Assembly: GCA_045541975.1 (NCBI GenBank)
Contig: JAZQKB010000016.1
Coordinates: forward strand, 1-64,000
Origin: SIG452 sp045541975
GTDB lineage: Bacteria; Bacillota; Clostridia; UMGS1840
DNA: 64,000 bases
Direction: 5' to 3'
The first letter of the stretch is position 1. Each line of letters begins with the position of its first letter. The notes under the pieces were generated by a model, which ran no database searches, was not told the origin of the DNA, and worked only from the letters and a program-made list of their open reading frames with translations. The position numbers were made by a program, and so were the translations under genes. Below are positions 24,083 to 31,832 of this stretch, piece after piece.

Positions 24083-25281
24083 TAGCAACATTTACCCCCT
24101 GCACCTTGCAGGGAACCATCAGTGCACCGCCGTCGAAAAGTATGGCACACCGCTATTTAATCGGTGCAGCACTGTCTCAAGAAAACTGCATCATTTCCGG
24201 CGTGGATTACAGTGAGGATATCCTTGCCACTATGGACTGCTTAAAAGCATTGGGAGCAGAAATTACTACCGATGGAGACACCGTTTTTGTGAATCCCAAA
24301 AATTTTATGAAGGCAGAGCATCCCCTGTTACCATGTAGGGAAAGCGGCAGCACCTTACGGTTTATGATTCCGCTTGCACTGTGCCTGGGAAAAGAGGTTA
24401 CCCTAACGGGAAGTACCCGCCTTTTGGAACGGCCTTTGGGGATTTATGAAGAACTGTGCCGACAGTATGGCTTTGTTTTTCAGAAAGATGAAAATTCCAT
24501 CACGCTTTCGGGGAAGCTTAAAAGCGGAACCTATCCGATTCGGGGGGATGTGAGTAGCCAGTTTATTACAGGATTACTGTTTGCACTGGTATATCTCGGA
24601 GAAGATTCTTCCATTGAGATTTTGCCACCTTTTGAAAGCAGATCTTATATCAATCTGACGCTGTCTGCCTTGCAATCCTTTGGTGCAAAGGTACGCTTTA
24701 CGGATGAATATCATATTGAAGTGAAAAAATCCAGCTTACATGCCTATTGCGGAAAGGTGGAAGGGGACTATTCCAATGCAGCGTTTTTAGAAGCTTTTAG
24801 CCATATCGGTTCCGAGATTACCGTGGAGAACTTAAACCCTAAAAGCTTGCAGGGAGATCGTGTATATGCCGATTATTTTTTAAAAATTACGAAGGGAACA
24901 CCCACTTTAGATATTTCCGATTGCCCTGATTTAGGACCTGTATTATTTGCACTGTCTTCTTTGAAAAACGGTGCTGTGTTTACTGGAACCGACCGATTAA
25001 AGGTAAAAGAAAGTGACCGTGGTGCAGCTATGCATGAGGAACTTTTTAAGCTAGGCGGTGGTTTGATCTTCGGAGAAAATCAGATTACTGTGCCAAAGCG
25101 GGAGCTGTCTTATCGGGGAATCCCCATAGATAGCCATAATGACCACAGAATCGTCATGGCAATGTCGGTGATTCTATCCAAAACCGGCGGCGAGATAACC
25201 AATATTGAAGCTGTGAAAAAAAGTTATCCCAATTTCTTTTTTGACATTCAGAAATTAGGAGCAAAGGTGAATATCAGATGA
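24079..25281 (+). CDS. aroA: EPSP synthase (3-phosphoshikimate 1-carboxyvinyltransferase)
   Basis: A 400-residue two-domain enzyme joining phosphoenolpyruvate to shikimate-3-phosphate. Seen are PPSKSMAHRYLIGAAL at the N-terminus, ESGSTLRFMIPLAL, the DVSSQFITGLLFA segment, and the C-terminal RLKVKESDRGAAM and SHNDHRIVMAMSV. It lies between aroQ and tyrA with four-base overlaps at both ends. Confidence 0.96.
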   Translation: MIATFTPCTLQGTISAPPSKSMAHRYLIGAALSQENCIISGVDYSEDILATMDCLKALGAEITTDGDTVFVNPKNFMKAEHPLLPCRESGSTLRFMIPLALCLGKEVTLTGSTRLLERPLGIYEELCRQYGFVFQKDENSITLSGKLKSGTYPIRGDVSSQFITGLLFALVYLGEDSSIEILPPFESRSYINLTLSALQSFGAKVRFTDEYHIEVKKSSLHAYCGKVEGDYSNAAFLEAFSHIGSEITVENLNPKSLQGDRVYADYFLKITKGTPTLDISDCPDLGPVLFALSSLKNGAVFTGTDRLKVKESDRGAAMHEELFKLGGGLIFGENQITVPKRELSYRGIPIDSHNDHRIVMAMSVILSKTGGEITNIEAVKKSYPNFFFDIQKLGAKVNIR

Positions 25282-26135
25282 TTGTAGATGTTAGTAAAAA
25301 TATATTGATTGTGGGGCTTGGCCTTTTAGGGGGTAGCTATGCCAGAGTGTTAAAACGCTTTGGCTTTCACATAGGTGCCATTACCAAAGGGCAGGAGTCC
25401 ATTGATTATGCATTAGGAGAACATATTATTGATGAAGGTTCCACCGAAATTGATGAAACTATCATCAAAAAAGCAGACTTGGTGATTTTTGCACTGTATC
25501 CCCACGTGTTTGTGGATTGGATTCGTGAGAATCAGCATCTTTTCAAAAGCGGTGCCATTATCACCGACGTTACCGGTGTGAAACGAAGTGTGGTGTATAC
25601 CATTCAGGAAATGCTCCGGGATGATGTGGAATTTATTGCAGCCCATCCTATGGCAGGCCGTGAGGTATCCGGAGTGGAAAACAGTACCGATAAAATGTTT
25701 GTGGGGGCAAACTATATTGTTACCCCTACCGAAAAGAACACACCGGAAGCCATTAACACCTGTTTGGAGCTTGGAAGACTTCTTGGGTTTTCCAATGTGA
25801 CCACACTTTCTCCGGAAGAACACGACGAAATGATCGGTTTTCTTTCTCAGCTGACCCATTGCATCGCCATCACCCTGATGACTTGTAATGATCGGGAGAA
25901 CATGGAGAAATTTACGGGGGACTCCTTCCGGGATTTAACCCGAATTGCCCGCATCAACGATGAGATGTGGAGCGAGCTGTTTTTGGCTAATAAGGATGCC
26001 CTGTTGGATCAGATGGATATGTTTATGAATAAATTTCAAGAACTTAAAACGATGCTTGAAACGGATGACATTGCCGGCATGCGAGAAATGATGCGACATT
26101 CCACCCAGCGAAGAGCACTGTTTGATAAAAAATAA
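25278..26135 (+). CDS. tyrA: Prephenate dehydrogenase
   Basis: A 285-residue NAD-dependent enzyme converting prephenate to 4-hydroxyphenylpyruvate. The Rossmann motif is IVGLGLLGGSYARVLK; AAHPMAGREVSGVEN and SQLTHCIAITLMT carry active-site histidines. It has no C-terminal ACT domain, so feedback may rest on pheA and on attenuation. With pheA it completes both prephenate branches within one operon. Confidence 0.93.
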   Translation: MIVDVSKNILIVGLGLLGGSYARVLKRFGFHIGAITKGQESIDYALGEHIIDEGSTEIDETIIKKADLVIFALYPHVFVDWIRENQHLFKSGAIITDVTGVKRSVVYTIQEMLRDDVEFIAAHPMAGREVSGVENSTDKMFVGANYIVTPTEKNTPEAINTCLELGRLLGFSNVTTLSPEEHDEMIGFLSQLTHCIAITLMTCNDRENMEKFTGDSFRDLTRIARINDEMWSELFLANKDALLDQMDMFMNKFQELKTMLETDDIAGMREMMRHSTQRRALFDKK

Positions 26136-26156
26136 TTTTAGCGGAGGATTCAAGCA

Positions 26157-27185
26157 ATGAATATGAATTTCAAACGAAAATTACCCATTCCTATGGAAAT
26201 TAAAGAACAGTACCCGCTGTCCTATAAAATGGAACAGTTAAAGGTGAAAAGAGATATGGAAATTAAGTCGATCTTTGAAGGTAAGGACGATAGATTGGTT
26301 TTAATTATCGGTCCGTGCTCTGCCGACCATGACGATAGCGTGATTGACTATATTTCCCGTTTAAGAACTGTTCAGGACAAGGTTTCTGACAAAATTCTTA
26401 TCATCCCCAGAATTTACACCAACAAACCCAGAACCACCGGAGACGGTTACAAAGGTATGCTCCATCAGCCGGACCCCAACAAGGAATCCGATATGTTAAA
26501 AGGGGTTGTGGCAATCAGAAATCTGCATATCAGAGCCATTGAAGAAACCGGTTTCACCTGTGCAGACGAAATGCTGTATCCGGAAAACTACAGATACTTA
26601 TCTGATTTATTATCCTATGTGGCAATCGGCGCAAGATCGGTGGAAAATCAGAAACACCGTCTGACCGCCAGCGGTCTGGACATTCCCGTTGGTATGAAAA
26701 ATCCCACCGCAGGGGATATCTCCGTTATGATGAATTCTATTACAGCCGCTCAGCATGCTCACACCTTTATTTACCGTGGCTGGGAAGTGGAAAGTCAGGG
26801 GAATCCGTTGTCTCATGCAATTTTAAGAGGATATGTGAATAAACACGGTCAGTCTATGCCCAACTATCATTATGAAGATCTGATTCACTTAGCGGAAATC
26901 TATGCAAAATCCGGACTTAAAAATCCCGGTGTGATTATTGATACCAACCATGCAAACTCCGGTAAAAAATGGGAAGAACAGCCGAGAATTGCCAAAGAAG
27001 TGCTGCATAGCTGCCGTCACAGTGCAGATGTGAAAAAGCTGGTCAAAGGCTTAATGATTGAAAGCTACATTGAAGACGGTGCTCAAAAAACCGAAGAAGG
27101 CGTTTACGGAAAATCCATCACTGACCCTTGCTTAGGCTGGGAAAAAACCGAAAAACTGATTTACGATCTGGCAGATGTTCTCTAA
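26157..27185 (+). CDS. aroF: DAHP synthase, AroF/AroG type
   Basis: A 342-residue class I 3-deoxy-7-phosphoheptulonate synthase that commits PEP and erythrose-4-phosphate to the shikimate pathway. LIIGPCSADHDDSVIDY, PRIYTNKPRTTGDGYKG and VIIDTNHANSGKKWEEQ (metal and substrate sites) are present; the C-terminal SITDPCLGWEKTE is typical of the E. coli-like subtype. There is no extra regulatory domain. Tandem ATGs at 26157 and 26163 follow GCGGAGG. It is unusual, though not unique, for the pathway's first enzyme to be the last gene of the operon; a terminator follows. Confidence 0.94.
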   Translation: MNMNFKRKLPIPMEIKEQYPLSYKMEQLKVKRDMEIKSIFEGKDDRLVLIIGPCSADHDDSVIDYISRLRTVQDKVSDKILIIPRIYTNKPRTTGDGYKGMLHQPDPNKESDMLKGVVAIRNLHIRAIEETGFTCADEMLYPENYRYLSDLLSYVAIGARSVENQKHRLTASGLDIPVGMKNPTAGDISVMMNSITAAQHAHTFIYRGWEVESQGNPLSHAILRGYVNKHGQSMPNYHYEDLIHLAEIYAKSGLKNPGVIIDTNHANSGKKWEEQPRIAKEVLHSCRHSADVKKLVKGLMIESYIEDGAQKTEEGVYGKSITDPCLGWEKTEKLIYDLADVL

Positions 27186-27194
27186 TCCGTTTTC

Positions 27195-27223
27195 AAAAAA
27201 AGGCACCATTTGGTGTCTTTTTT
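27195..27223 (+). terminator. Terminator of the aro operon
   Basis: GGCACCA (27202-27208) pairs with TGGTGTC (27211-27217) between an A-run and a T-run. Confidence 0.8.
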
Positions 27224-27270
27224 GATACTCGCTACCTTCTTAAGGTTCAAGTCCTCTGTATGATTAAAAA

Positions 27271-27303
27271 AAAGAAGCTATCCAAAAGGATAACTTCTTT
27301 TTT
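27271..27303. terminator. Terminator of the tRNA-Leu transcript
   Basis: AAAGAAG plus ATCC (27271-27283) pair with GGAT plus CTTCTTT (27288-27300) around an AAAA loop. A/T runs flank both sides, so it can work in either direction; it lies directly downstream of tRNA-Leu on the minus strand. Confidence 0.82.
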
Positions 27304-27306
27304 ATT

Positions 27307-27393
27307 TGGTGCGGATAAGAGGACTTGAACCTCCACCGAGTTGCCCCGACTAGCACCTGAAGCTAGCGCGTCTGCCGATTCCGCCATATCCGC
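27307..27393 (-). tRNA. tRNA-Leu, anticodon CAG
   Basis: Read on the minus strand this is an 87-base class II tRNA. It has a GCGGAT acceptor arm, a D-arm with TGGCGGAATCGGCAGACGC, the anticodon stem CTAGC/GCTAG holding the loop TTCAGGT (anticodon CAG, reading CUG), a long variable arm (TCGGGGCAACTCGG), a T-arm with GGTTCAAGTCC, and an encoded CCA end (27307-27309). It has its own promoter and terminator. Confidence 0.96.
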
Positions 27394-27430
27394 ACACCAT
27401 ATGAATGCTATTCTCTCAAACAGCTTTTAT

Positions 27431-27459
27431 ATTCTACCACACTTTTTTGGGGTTGTCAA
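27431..27459 (-). promoter_or_regulatory. Promoter of tRNA-Leu
   Basis: On the minus strand TTGACA (27454-27459), a 17-base spacer and TAGAAT (27431-27436) lie about 40 bases upstream of the tRNA. Confidence 0.8.
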
Positions 27460-27480
27460 TACTTTTTTGAAGAAATTGGG

Positions 27481-28131
27481 TTATTTTTTTGCAGTGCTTA
27501 TGGTCTTGATACCGTGCTTGCAAATCCCATTTAAGGTGCAACTTTCGCAAGATGGTTTTTGCGCTTTGCAAACAGCTCTGCCGTGTGCCACCAAGCGGTG
27601 ACAGAAATCAAACTGATATTCCGGCGGGATGAATTTTCGGAGTGCCGACTCAATTTTCACCGGATCGGTTTCACGGGTTAAGCCCATACGGTTGGCAAGT
27701 CGCTTGGCGTGCGTATCAATCACAATGGCAGGTTTTTTATAAATTTCCCCTAAAATCACACTGGCAGTTTTTCTGCCAACTCCAGCCAATTTGGTTAGTT
27801 CCTCCATGGTATCCGGCACTTGGGAATTGTGTTCTTTCACCAAGGCAATCGCACAGTTGCGGATGTTTTTTGCTTTGTTTTTGTAAAATCCTGTGGACTG
27901 AATCATTTTGGAAATTTCCGTTTCCGAAAGGGAAGCGAATGCTTCAGGAGTGTTATAGGTAGGGAAAATGGTTTTGGTGACAATATTCACTCTGGCATCG
28001 GTACACTGTGCCGACAAAATGGTGGCAACCAGTAACTCGAAGGGAGTGGTGTAATCCAGGGTACAATGGGGATTTTCATACAAAATATCCAGTTGTTCTT
28101 TTAATTTGAAAAACAGTTCTTTTTTGGTCAT
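27481..28131 (-). CDS. nth: Endonuclease III
   Basis: A 216-residue bifunctional DNA glycosylase/AP lyase of base excision repair that removes oxidised pyrimidines. The helix-hairpin-helix LAGVGRKTASVILG carries the catalytic lysine, and VIDTHAKRLANRMGL the catalytic aspartate. Four cysteines in the C-x6-C-x2-C-x5-C pattern (CKAQKPSCESCTLNGIC) ligate a 4Fe-4S cluster. AAGGA precedes the ATG. It lies 11 bases downstream of recF on the same strand, so a DNA-repair pair. Confidence 0.95.
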   Translation of the reverse strand: MTKKELFFKLKEQLDILYENPHCTLDYTTPFELLVATILSAQCTDARVNIVTKTIFPTYNTPEAFASLSETEISKMIQSTGFYKNKAKNIRNCAIALVKEHNSQVPDTMEELTKLAGVGRKTASVILGEIYKKPAIVIDTHAKRLANRMGLTRETDPVKIESALRKFIPPEYQFDFCHRLVAHGRAVCKAQKPSCESCTLNGICKHGIKTISTAKK

Positions 28132-28142
28132 GGTTTTGTTCC

Positions 28143-29240
28143 TTACTGTTCGGTTACTACTGAATTTTCCACCAAAAAGGTTTTAGCACCTTCCACCTCA
28201 AATGCCTGGGCATCGGTGATGGTAATAATGGTCTGACAGGGCTTGATATAGGAAAACAGACTTTCCTGCCGAGTTTTATCCAGTTCGGATAAAATGTCGT
28301 CTAAAAGTAACACGGGATAAGAGCCTGTCAGCTCTTTGATAAACAGCATTTCTGATAGTTTCAGCGCTAAAATAATGGTTCGCTGTTGCCCTTGAGAGGC
28401 ATAAATTTTGGCGTTTTTATCGTTTAAGTAAAATTCTAAATCATCTCTGTGAGGGCCTACTCTTGTAGTGTGGAAAAGCTTTTCTTCCGGCTTTACTGCC
28501 TTGATTTTTTCGTAAAACAGTTCCCGAATGGTATTTCTGTCTTCCACAAAGTGATCAAATAACTCACTTTCATAGCGCAGATTCAGTTCTTCGCTACCGC
28601 CTGCAATTTCTGCATAAATTTTTTTGGCGGTTTCTTTTAACCGCTCCACAAAGAGGGCACGGTAAATAATGACTTCGGTACCAAATTCCACCAGCTTATC
28701 GGTATAAACCTGCACAAGTGTTTCGTCGGGATGTTCTTCTTTTAAAAGCTTATTGCGATTTCGCAGAATGGAGTTATAATATTTTAAAATTTTGTAATAG
28801 CGGGGCCGAATCTGGCACACATCCGCATCTAAGAATCGACGGCGTTGTTCCTTGTCACCTTTGATTAAATTTAAGTCTTCGGGTGAAAACAACACCGAAT
28901 GAAACTCCCCTAAAAAGGAGGCATTGTCGGTTTTTACATCGTTTAAAGAAAGCTCCCGTTTTGCGGATTTAGATAGTCCGATTTTCATTTTTTGAAGACG
29001 GGCATTGGATTCTTTTTGGAATGAAATTTGCATTTTTGCTTCGTCACAGTCAGACAAAATCAGTTCCTTATCCGTTACAAAGCGATGAGATTTCAGGGTG
29101 GAAAAATAGTGGATTGCTTCCACGATATTGGTTTTTCCCTGTGCGTTTTTGCCGCAGAGAATATTGGTGGATGGGGAAAAAGAAAGGTCCAGATAGTGGT
29201 AACTTCTAAACTGACTGAGCTTAATATTCTGAAGATACAT
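28143..29240 (-). CDS. recF: DNA replication/repair protein RecF
   Basis: A 365-residue SMC-like ATPase that loads RecA at gaps with RecO and RecR. Walker A is GKNAQGKTNI after SPSTNILC; the ABC signature is in YASQGQQRTIILALK; Walker B is YPVLLLDDILSELD. The start chosen is the ATG of MYLQNIKL at 29240, as AAGGAGGG sits about 7 bases upstream and the family begins there; an ATG two codons earlier abuts the ribosome binding site. recF usually lies in dnaA-dnaN-recF-gyrB, but here it neighbours nth and hisA. Confidence 0.94.
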   Translation of the reverse strand: MYLQNIKLSQFRSYHYLDLSFSPSTNILCGKNAQGKTNIVEAIHYFSTLKSHRFVTDKELILSDCDEAKMQISFQKESNARLQKMKIGLSKSAKRELSLNDVKTDNASFLGEFHSVLFSPEDLNLIKGDKEQRRRFLDADVCQIRPRYYKILKYYNSILRNRNKLLKEEHPDETLVQVYTDKLVEFGTEVIIYRALFVERLKETAKKIYAEIAGGSEELNLRYESELFDHFVEDRNTIRELFYEKIKAVKPEEKLFHTTRVGPHRDDLEFYLNDKNAKIYASQGQQRTIILALKLSEMLFIKELTGSYPVLLLDDILSELDKTRQESLFSYIKPCQTIITITDAQAFEVEGAKTFLVENSVVTEQ

Positions 29241-29271
29241 ATCCATCCCTCCTTTTTGCTTTGGTATCTGA

Positions 29272-29982
29272 TTAAATATTTAAAATAGCTTCTTTTAAGT
29301 TGACGTTTCCTGTGTAAATAGCTTTTCCCACGATGGCACCGTCCACGCCGATTTCTTTTAAGTGTACCAAATCCTCAAAGGAACTGACACCGCCTGATGC
29401 AATCACATTCAGGGAAATATGGTTTTTCATTTGCTCCATCGCTTTTAAATTGGGGCCTGACAACATTCCGTCGGTAGCAATGTCGGTATAAATAATGGTA
29501 TCAGCACCCATAACTTCTGCCTTTTTTGCAAGTTCCAGTGCGCTGATTTTACTGGTATCAATCCAGCCGTCAATGGCAGCATAGCCGTCTTTGGCATCAA
29601 TGCCCACGGCAACATGATTAGGGAATGCTAAAGCGGTTTTTTCAATCTCTTTGGGAGCGGTGACCGCAGAAGTACCAAAAATCACACGGCTGATACCGTT
29701 TTCTAAATATTCTTTAGCAGTTTCAAAGCTACGGATACCACCACCGATTTCAATAAACAAACCGGTTTCTTTAGCGATTTCTAAAATAATGTCTTTGCAG
29801 TAGGGTTCTTTGTAGCGGGCACCGTCTAAGTCTACTAAGTGCAGATACTTGGTGCCTTCCTTCTGCCACTGCTTCGCAGCATCCAACGGCTTATCAAAAT
29901 AAACGGTGGTATCTTCATACACACCTTTGCAAAGGCGAACACATTTGTTGTCTTTAATATCAATTGCGGGATAAATAATCAT
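29272..29982 (-). CDS. hisA: Phosphoribosylformimino-5-aminoimidazole carboxamide ribotide isomerase
   Basis: A 236-residue TIM barrel of histidine biosynthesis (ProFAR isomerase). Its two phosphate-binding halves are visible: IEIGGGIRSFETAKEYLENG with VIFGTSAV, and VIASGGVSSFEDL with GAIVGKAI. The catalytic aspartates sit in PAIDIKDNKCVRL and YTDIATDGML. No other his gene is in the window. It overlaps the RluA-type synthase by four bases and ends a long minus-strand operon of envelope genes, an unusual place for hisA. Confidence 0.92.
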   Translation of the reverse strand: MIIYPAIDIKDNKCVRLCKGVYEDTTVYFDKPLDAAKQWQKEGTKYLHLVDLDGARYKEPYCKDIILEIAKETGLFIEIGGGIRSFETAKEYLENGISRVIFGTSAVTAPKEIEKTALAFPNHVAVGIDAKDGYAAIDGWIDTSKISALELAKKAEVMGADTIIYTDIATDGMLSGPNLKAMEQMKNHISLNVIASGGVSSFEDLVHLKEIGVDGAIVGKAIYTGNVNLKEAILNI

Positions 29983-30872
29983 ACTAAAAAATCCTCGTTT
30001 TCTATGGATAATAACTGATGCTTGAAATCGGATGGAGCAGTAATGCTCATTGCCTCTTTCGTGATGGGATGGGTAAATTCTGCCCGATAGGAATGAAGAT
30101 AAAGTCGTTTTGCAGAAATCCCTCCATACATGGAATCTCCCACAATGGGATGTCCGACTTGGGAAAGATGCACCCGAATCTGATGAGTGCGTCCTGTTTT
30201 TAACTCCAGCTCCAGCAAAGAAAAGTTGCCGTGTTCGGCAAGTACACGGTAGTGGGTGTGGGCAGGTTTTCCTTCGGTATCACAAATCCGTTTTAAGGAG
30301 GTTTCCGATTCTCTTCGGATGGGGAAGGTGATGTCGCCAGACTTTTGTTTCAAAATACCGCTGACCAATGCCAGATACACTTTTCGGAAAGTGCCGTGTT
30401 GCTTCTGATTGGATAAATTGTGATGAGACAAACCGTGCTTGGCAATGACTAACACACCGCTGGTGGTTTTATCCAGTCTGCTGACAGGTCGAAAGGGCAT
30501 AGGACAGCAGTTTTTCACATAATACTGTGTTACAAAATTACCAAGGGTTCCGCTTGCAGTCCCTAAGGCAGGGTGGGTGGCAATCCCATAAGGTTTATCC
30601 ACCGCCAGGATATCGCAATCCTCATACAGAATACCAAATTCGCCTTCTTCAGGTTGGCAGGAAAGCTCGGTTTCTCTTGGAAATAAAAGCGTTATTTCAT
30701 CACCTGCCACAACGGGGTGACGGGTAGTAACAGCTTGTCCGTTTACCAAAAGACAGCCAATATATTTTAGCTTGGTAATAATCCGATGAGAAATGCCTTG
30801 CCCTTTTAAAAAGTAATCCAGCCGTTCATGGTTGGATATGGCACAAAAGCAAAGCTGTTCTCTTACTTCCAT
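29979..30872 (-). CDS. RluA-family pseudouridine synthase
   Basis: A 297-residue enzyme with an N-terminal S4-like RNA-binding segment (ERLDYFLKGQGISHRIITKLK, first 70 residues) and the RluA catalytic domain. The motif RPVSRLDKTTSGVLVIAK carries the catalytic aspartate, and KTGRTHQIRVHLSQVGHPIVG closes the domain. It modifies uridines in rRNA or tRNA; RluD is the closest general match but the target cannot be set. It overlaps both neighbours, so it is translationally coupled. Confidence 0.88.
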   Translation of the reverse strand: MEVREQLCFCAISNHERLDYFLKGQGISHRIITKLKYIGCLLVNGQAVTTRHPVVAGDEITLLFPRETELSCQPEEGEFGILYEDCDILAVDKPYGIATHPALGTASGTLGNFVTQYYVKNCCPMPFRPVSRLDKTTSGVLVIAKHGLSHHNLSNQKQHGTFRKVYLALVSGILKQKSGDITFPIRRESETSLKRICDTEGKPAHTHYRVLAEHGNFSLLELELKTGRTHQIRVHLSQVGHPIVGDSMYGGISAKRLYLHSYRAEFTHPITKEAMSITAPSDFKHQLLSIENEDFLV

Positions 30873-31345
30873 TGCACATTTTCAACCAGTGCGGTACAAT
30901 GTGCCAGTTGTGTTGCAACCCGAAGTTCGGTGCCTTCTACCAGTTTCACTTTGCCCATCATCAGGTTGCCGTCATCCTGACGGACAGCGGTGCCTTTTAC
31001 GGTTACCACCAGGTCATAGCGGTCTTCCACGGGGACAGACAATGCTTTCCCGGACAGGGATTCCAAAGTGTCCATTGCAGGGGAAGTGTTCACTGCAGAG
31101 ACTGTACCAATCGGTTCTTCCAACTTGTAGTGATACACGGTGTCTTCCAGACGGAAGGCTTTGACGGTAACATCACGGACAGTTTCAATTTTTAAATCGT
31201 AGGTTACTTCCACGGTGTTTTTGGCAACCTCTTTGTCAATGACCAAAAATTTATAGCCGATGCCAACTACCAGTACCAGAATCAAAAGAATCACGAGTAA
31301 GTCAAACAGATTGATTTTTCCAAATAATTTTCCGTTTTTTATCAT
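30863..31345 (-). CDS. DUF4330 single-pass membrane protein
   Basis: A 160-residue protein with one N-terminal membrane helix (LLVILLILVLVVGIGYKF) and an extracytoplasmic beta-rich domain, the DUF4330 pattern (GKINLFDLLVILLIL opening). The start is placed at the ATG at 31345 because AGGAGGTG lies just before it; an in-frame ATG ten codons upstream lacks one. It lies between a second, related membrane protein and the RluA synthase. The family has no known function, but such genes often accompany surface polysaccharide clusters, as here. Confidence 0.75.
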   Translation of the reverse strand: MIKNGKLFGKINLFDLLVILLILVLVVGIGYKFLVIDKEVAKNTVEVTYDLKIETVRDVTVKAFRLEDTVYHYKLEEPIGTVSAVNTSPAMDTLESLSGKALSVPVEDRYDLVVTVKGTAVRQDDGNLMMGKVKLVEGTELRVATQLAHCTALVENVQWK

Positions 31346-31364
31346 AATAGCACACCTCCTGGAG

Positions 31365-31832
31365 TTATTCTGCAATCTGAATATCGGTCACGATACAGTT
31401 TACCATGTATTTTTCGTTGATTAAGGGGATGGTGTAACCGATTTTTAATTCGGTTTCACCTGCCATGATGGTGAAGTCAGACACATCCGCCTGAATTTCT
31501 ACCACGATATCCTTGGTGTAGCGACCGTCTACAGGAGACTGCACAATCTGATTGGTTTCATAGTTTTTCACCGCTTTGGTGTACGGACGGTTTTCTGATA
31601 AGCTGACAATTTTACCCAGATAGGTAGTTTTTGCATTGTCAGAAACGTCATCACCCACTGCAACTTTTGAGAGAATACCTTCTTCCAAATCCTGAGCTTC
31701 AAAGGTAACGGTCACAGTTTTTTGGTTGTTTCGGGTGACGGAAGTGTTGATTTTGGAGATGCCGTAGAATGCTGCCAGCAGAATTGCCAGCACAACAATT
31801 GCTTCAATCACGTATTTCATTACTTTACTCAT
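31365..31832 (-). CDS. DUF4330-like single-pass membrane protein
   Basis: A 155-residue protein with an N-terminal membrane anchor (YVIEAIVVLAILLAAFYG) and an exported beta-rich domain carrying a long VTVTFEAQDLEEGILSKVAVGD strand pair. Layout, size and position point to a paralogue of the downstream DUF4330 protein, though sequence similarity is low by eye. It overlaps the glycosyltransferase gene by four bases. Function unknown; two such proteins in tandem may form a pair outside the membrane. Confidence 0.6.
   Translation of the reverse strand: MSKVMKYVIEAIVVLAILLAAFYGISKINTSVTRNNQKTVTVTFEAQDLEEGILSKVAVGDDVSDNAKTTYLGKIVSLSENRPYTKAVKNYETNQIVQSPVDGRYTKDIVVEIQADVSDFTIMAGETELKIGYTIPLINEKYMVNCIVTDIQIAE

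Noticed and set aside
25413..25859. Antisense open frame of 148 codons over tyrA
   Set aside because: Lies wholly within tyrA with no start signal or family resemblance.
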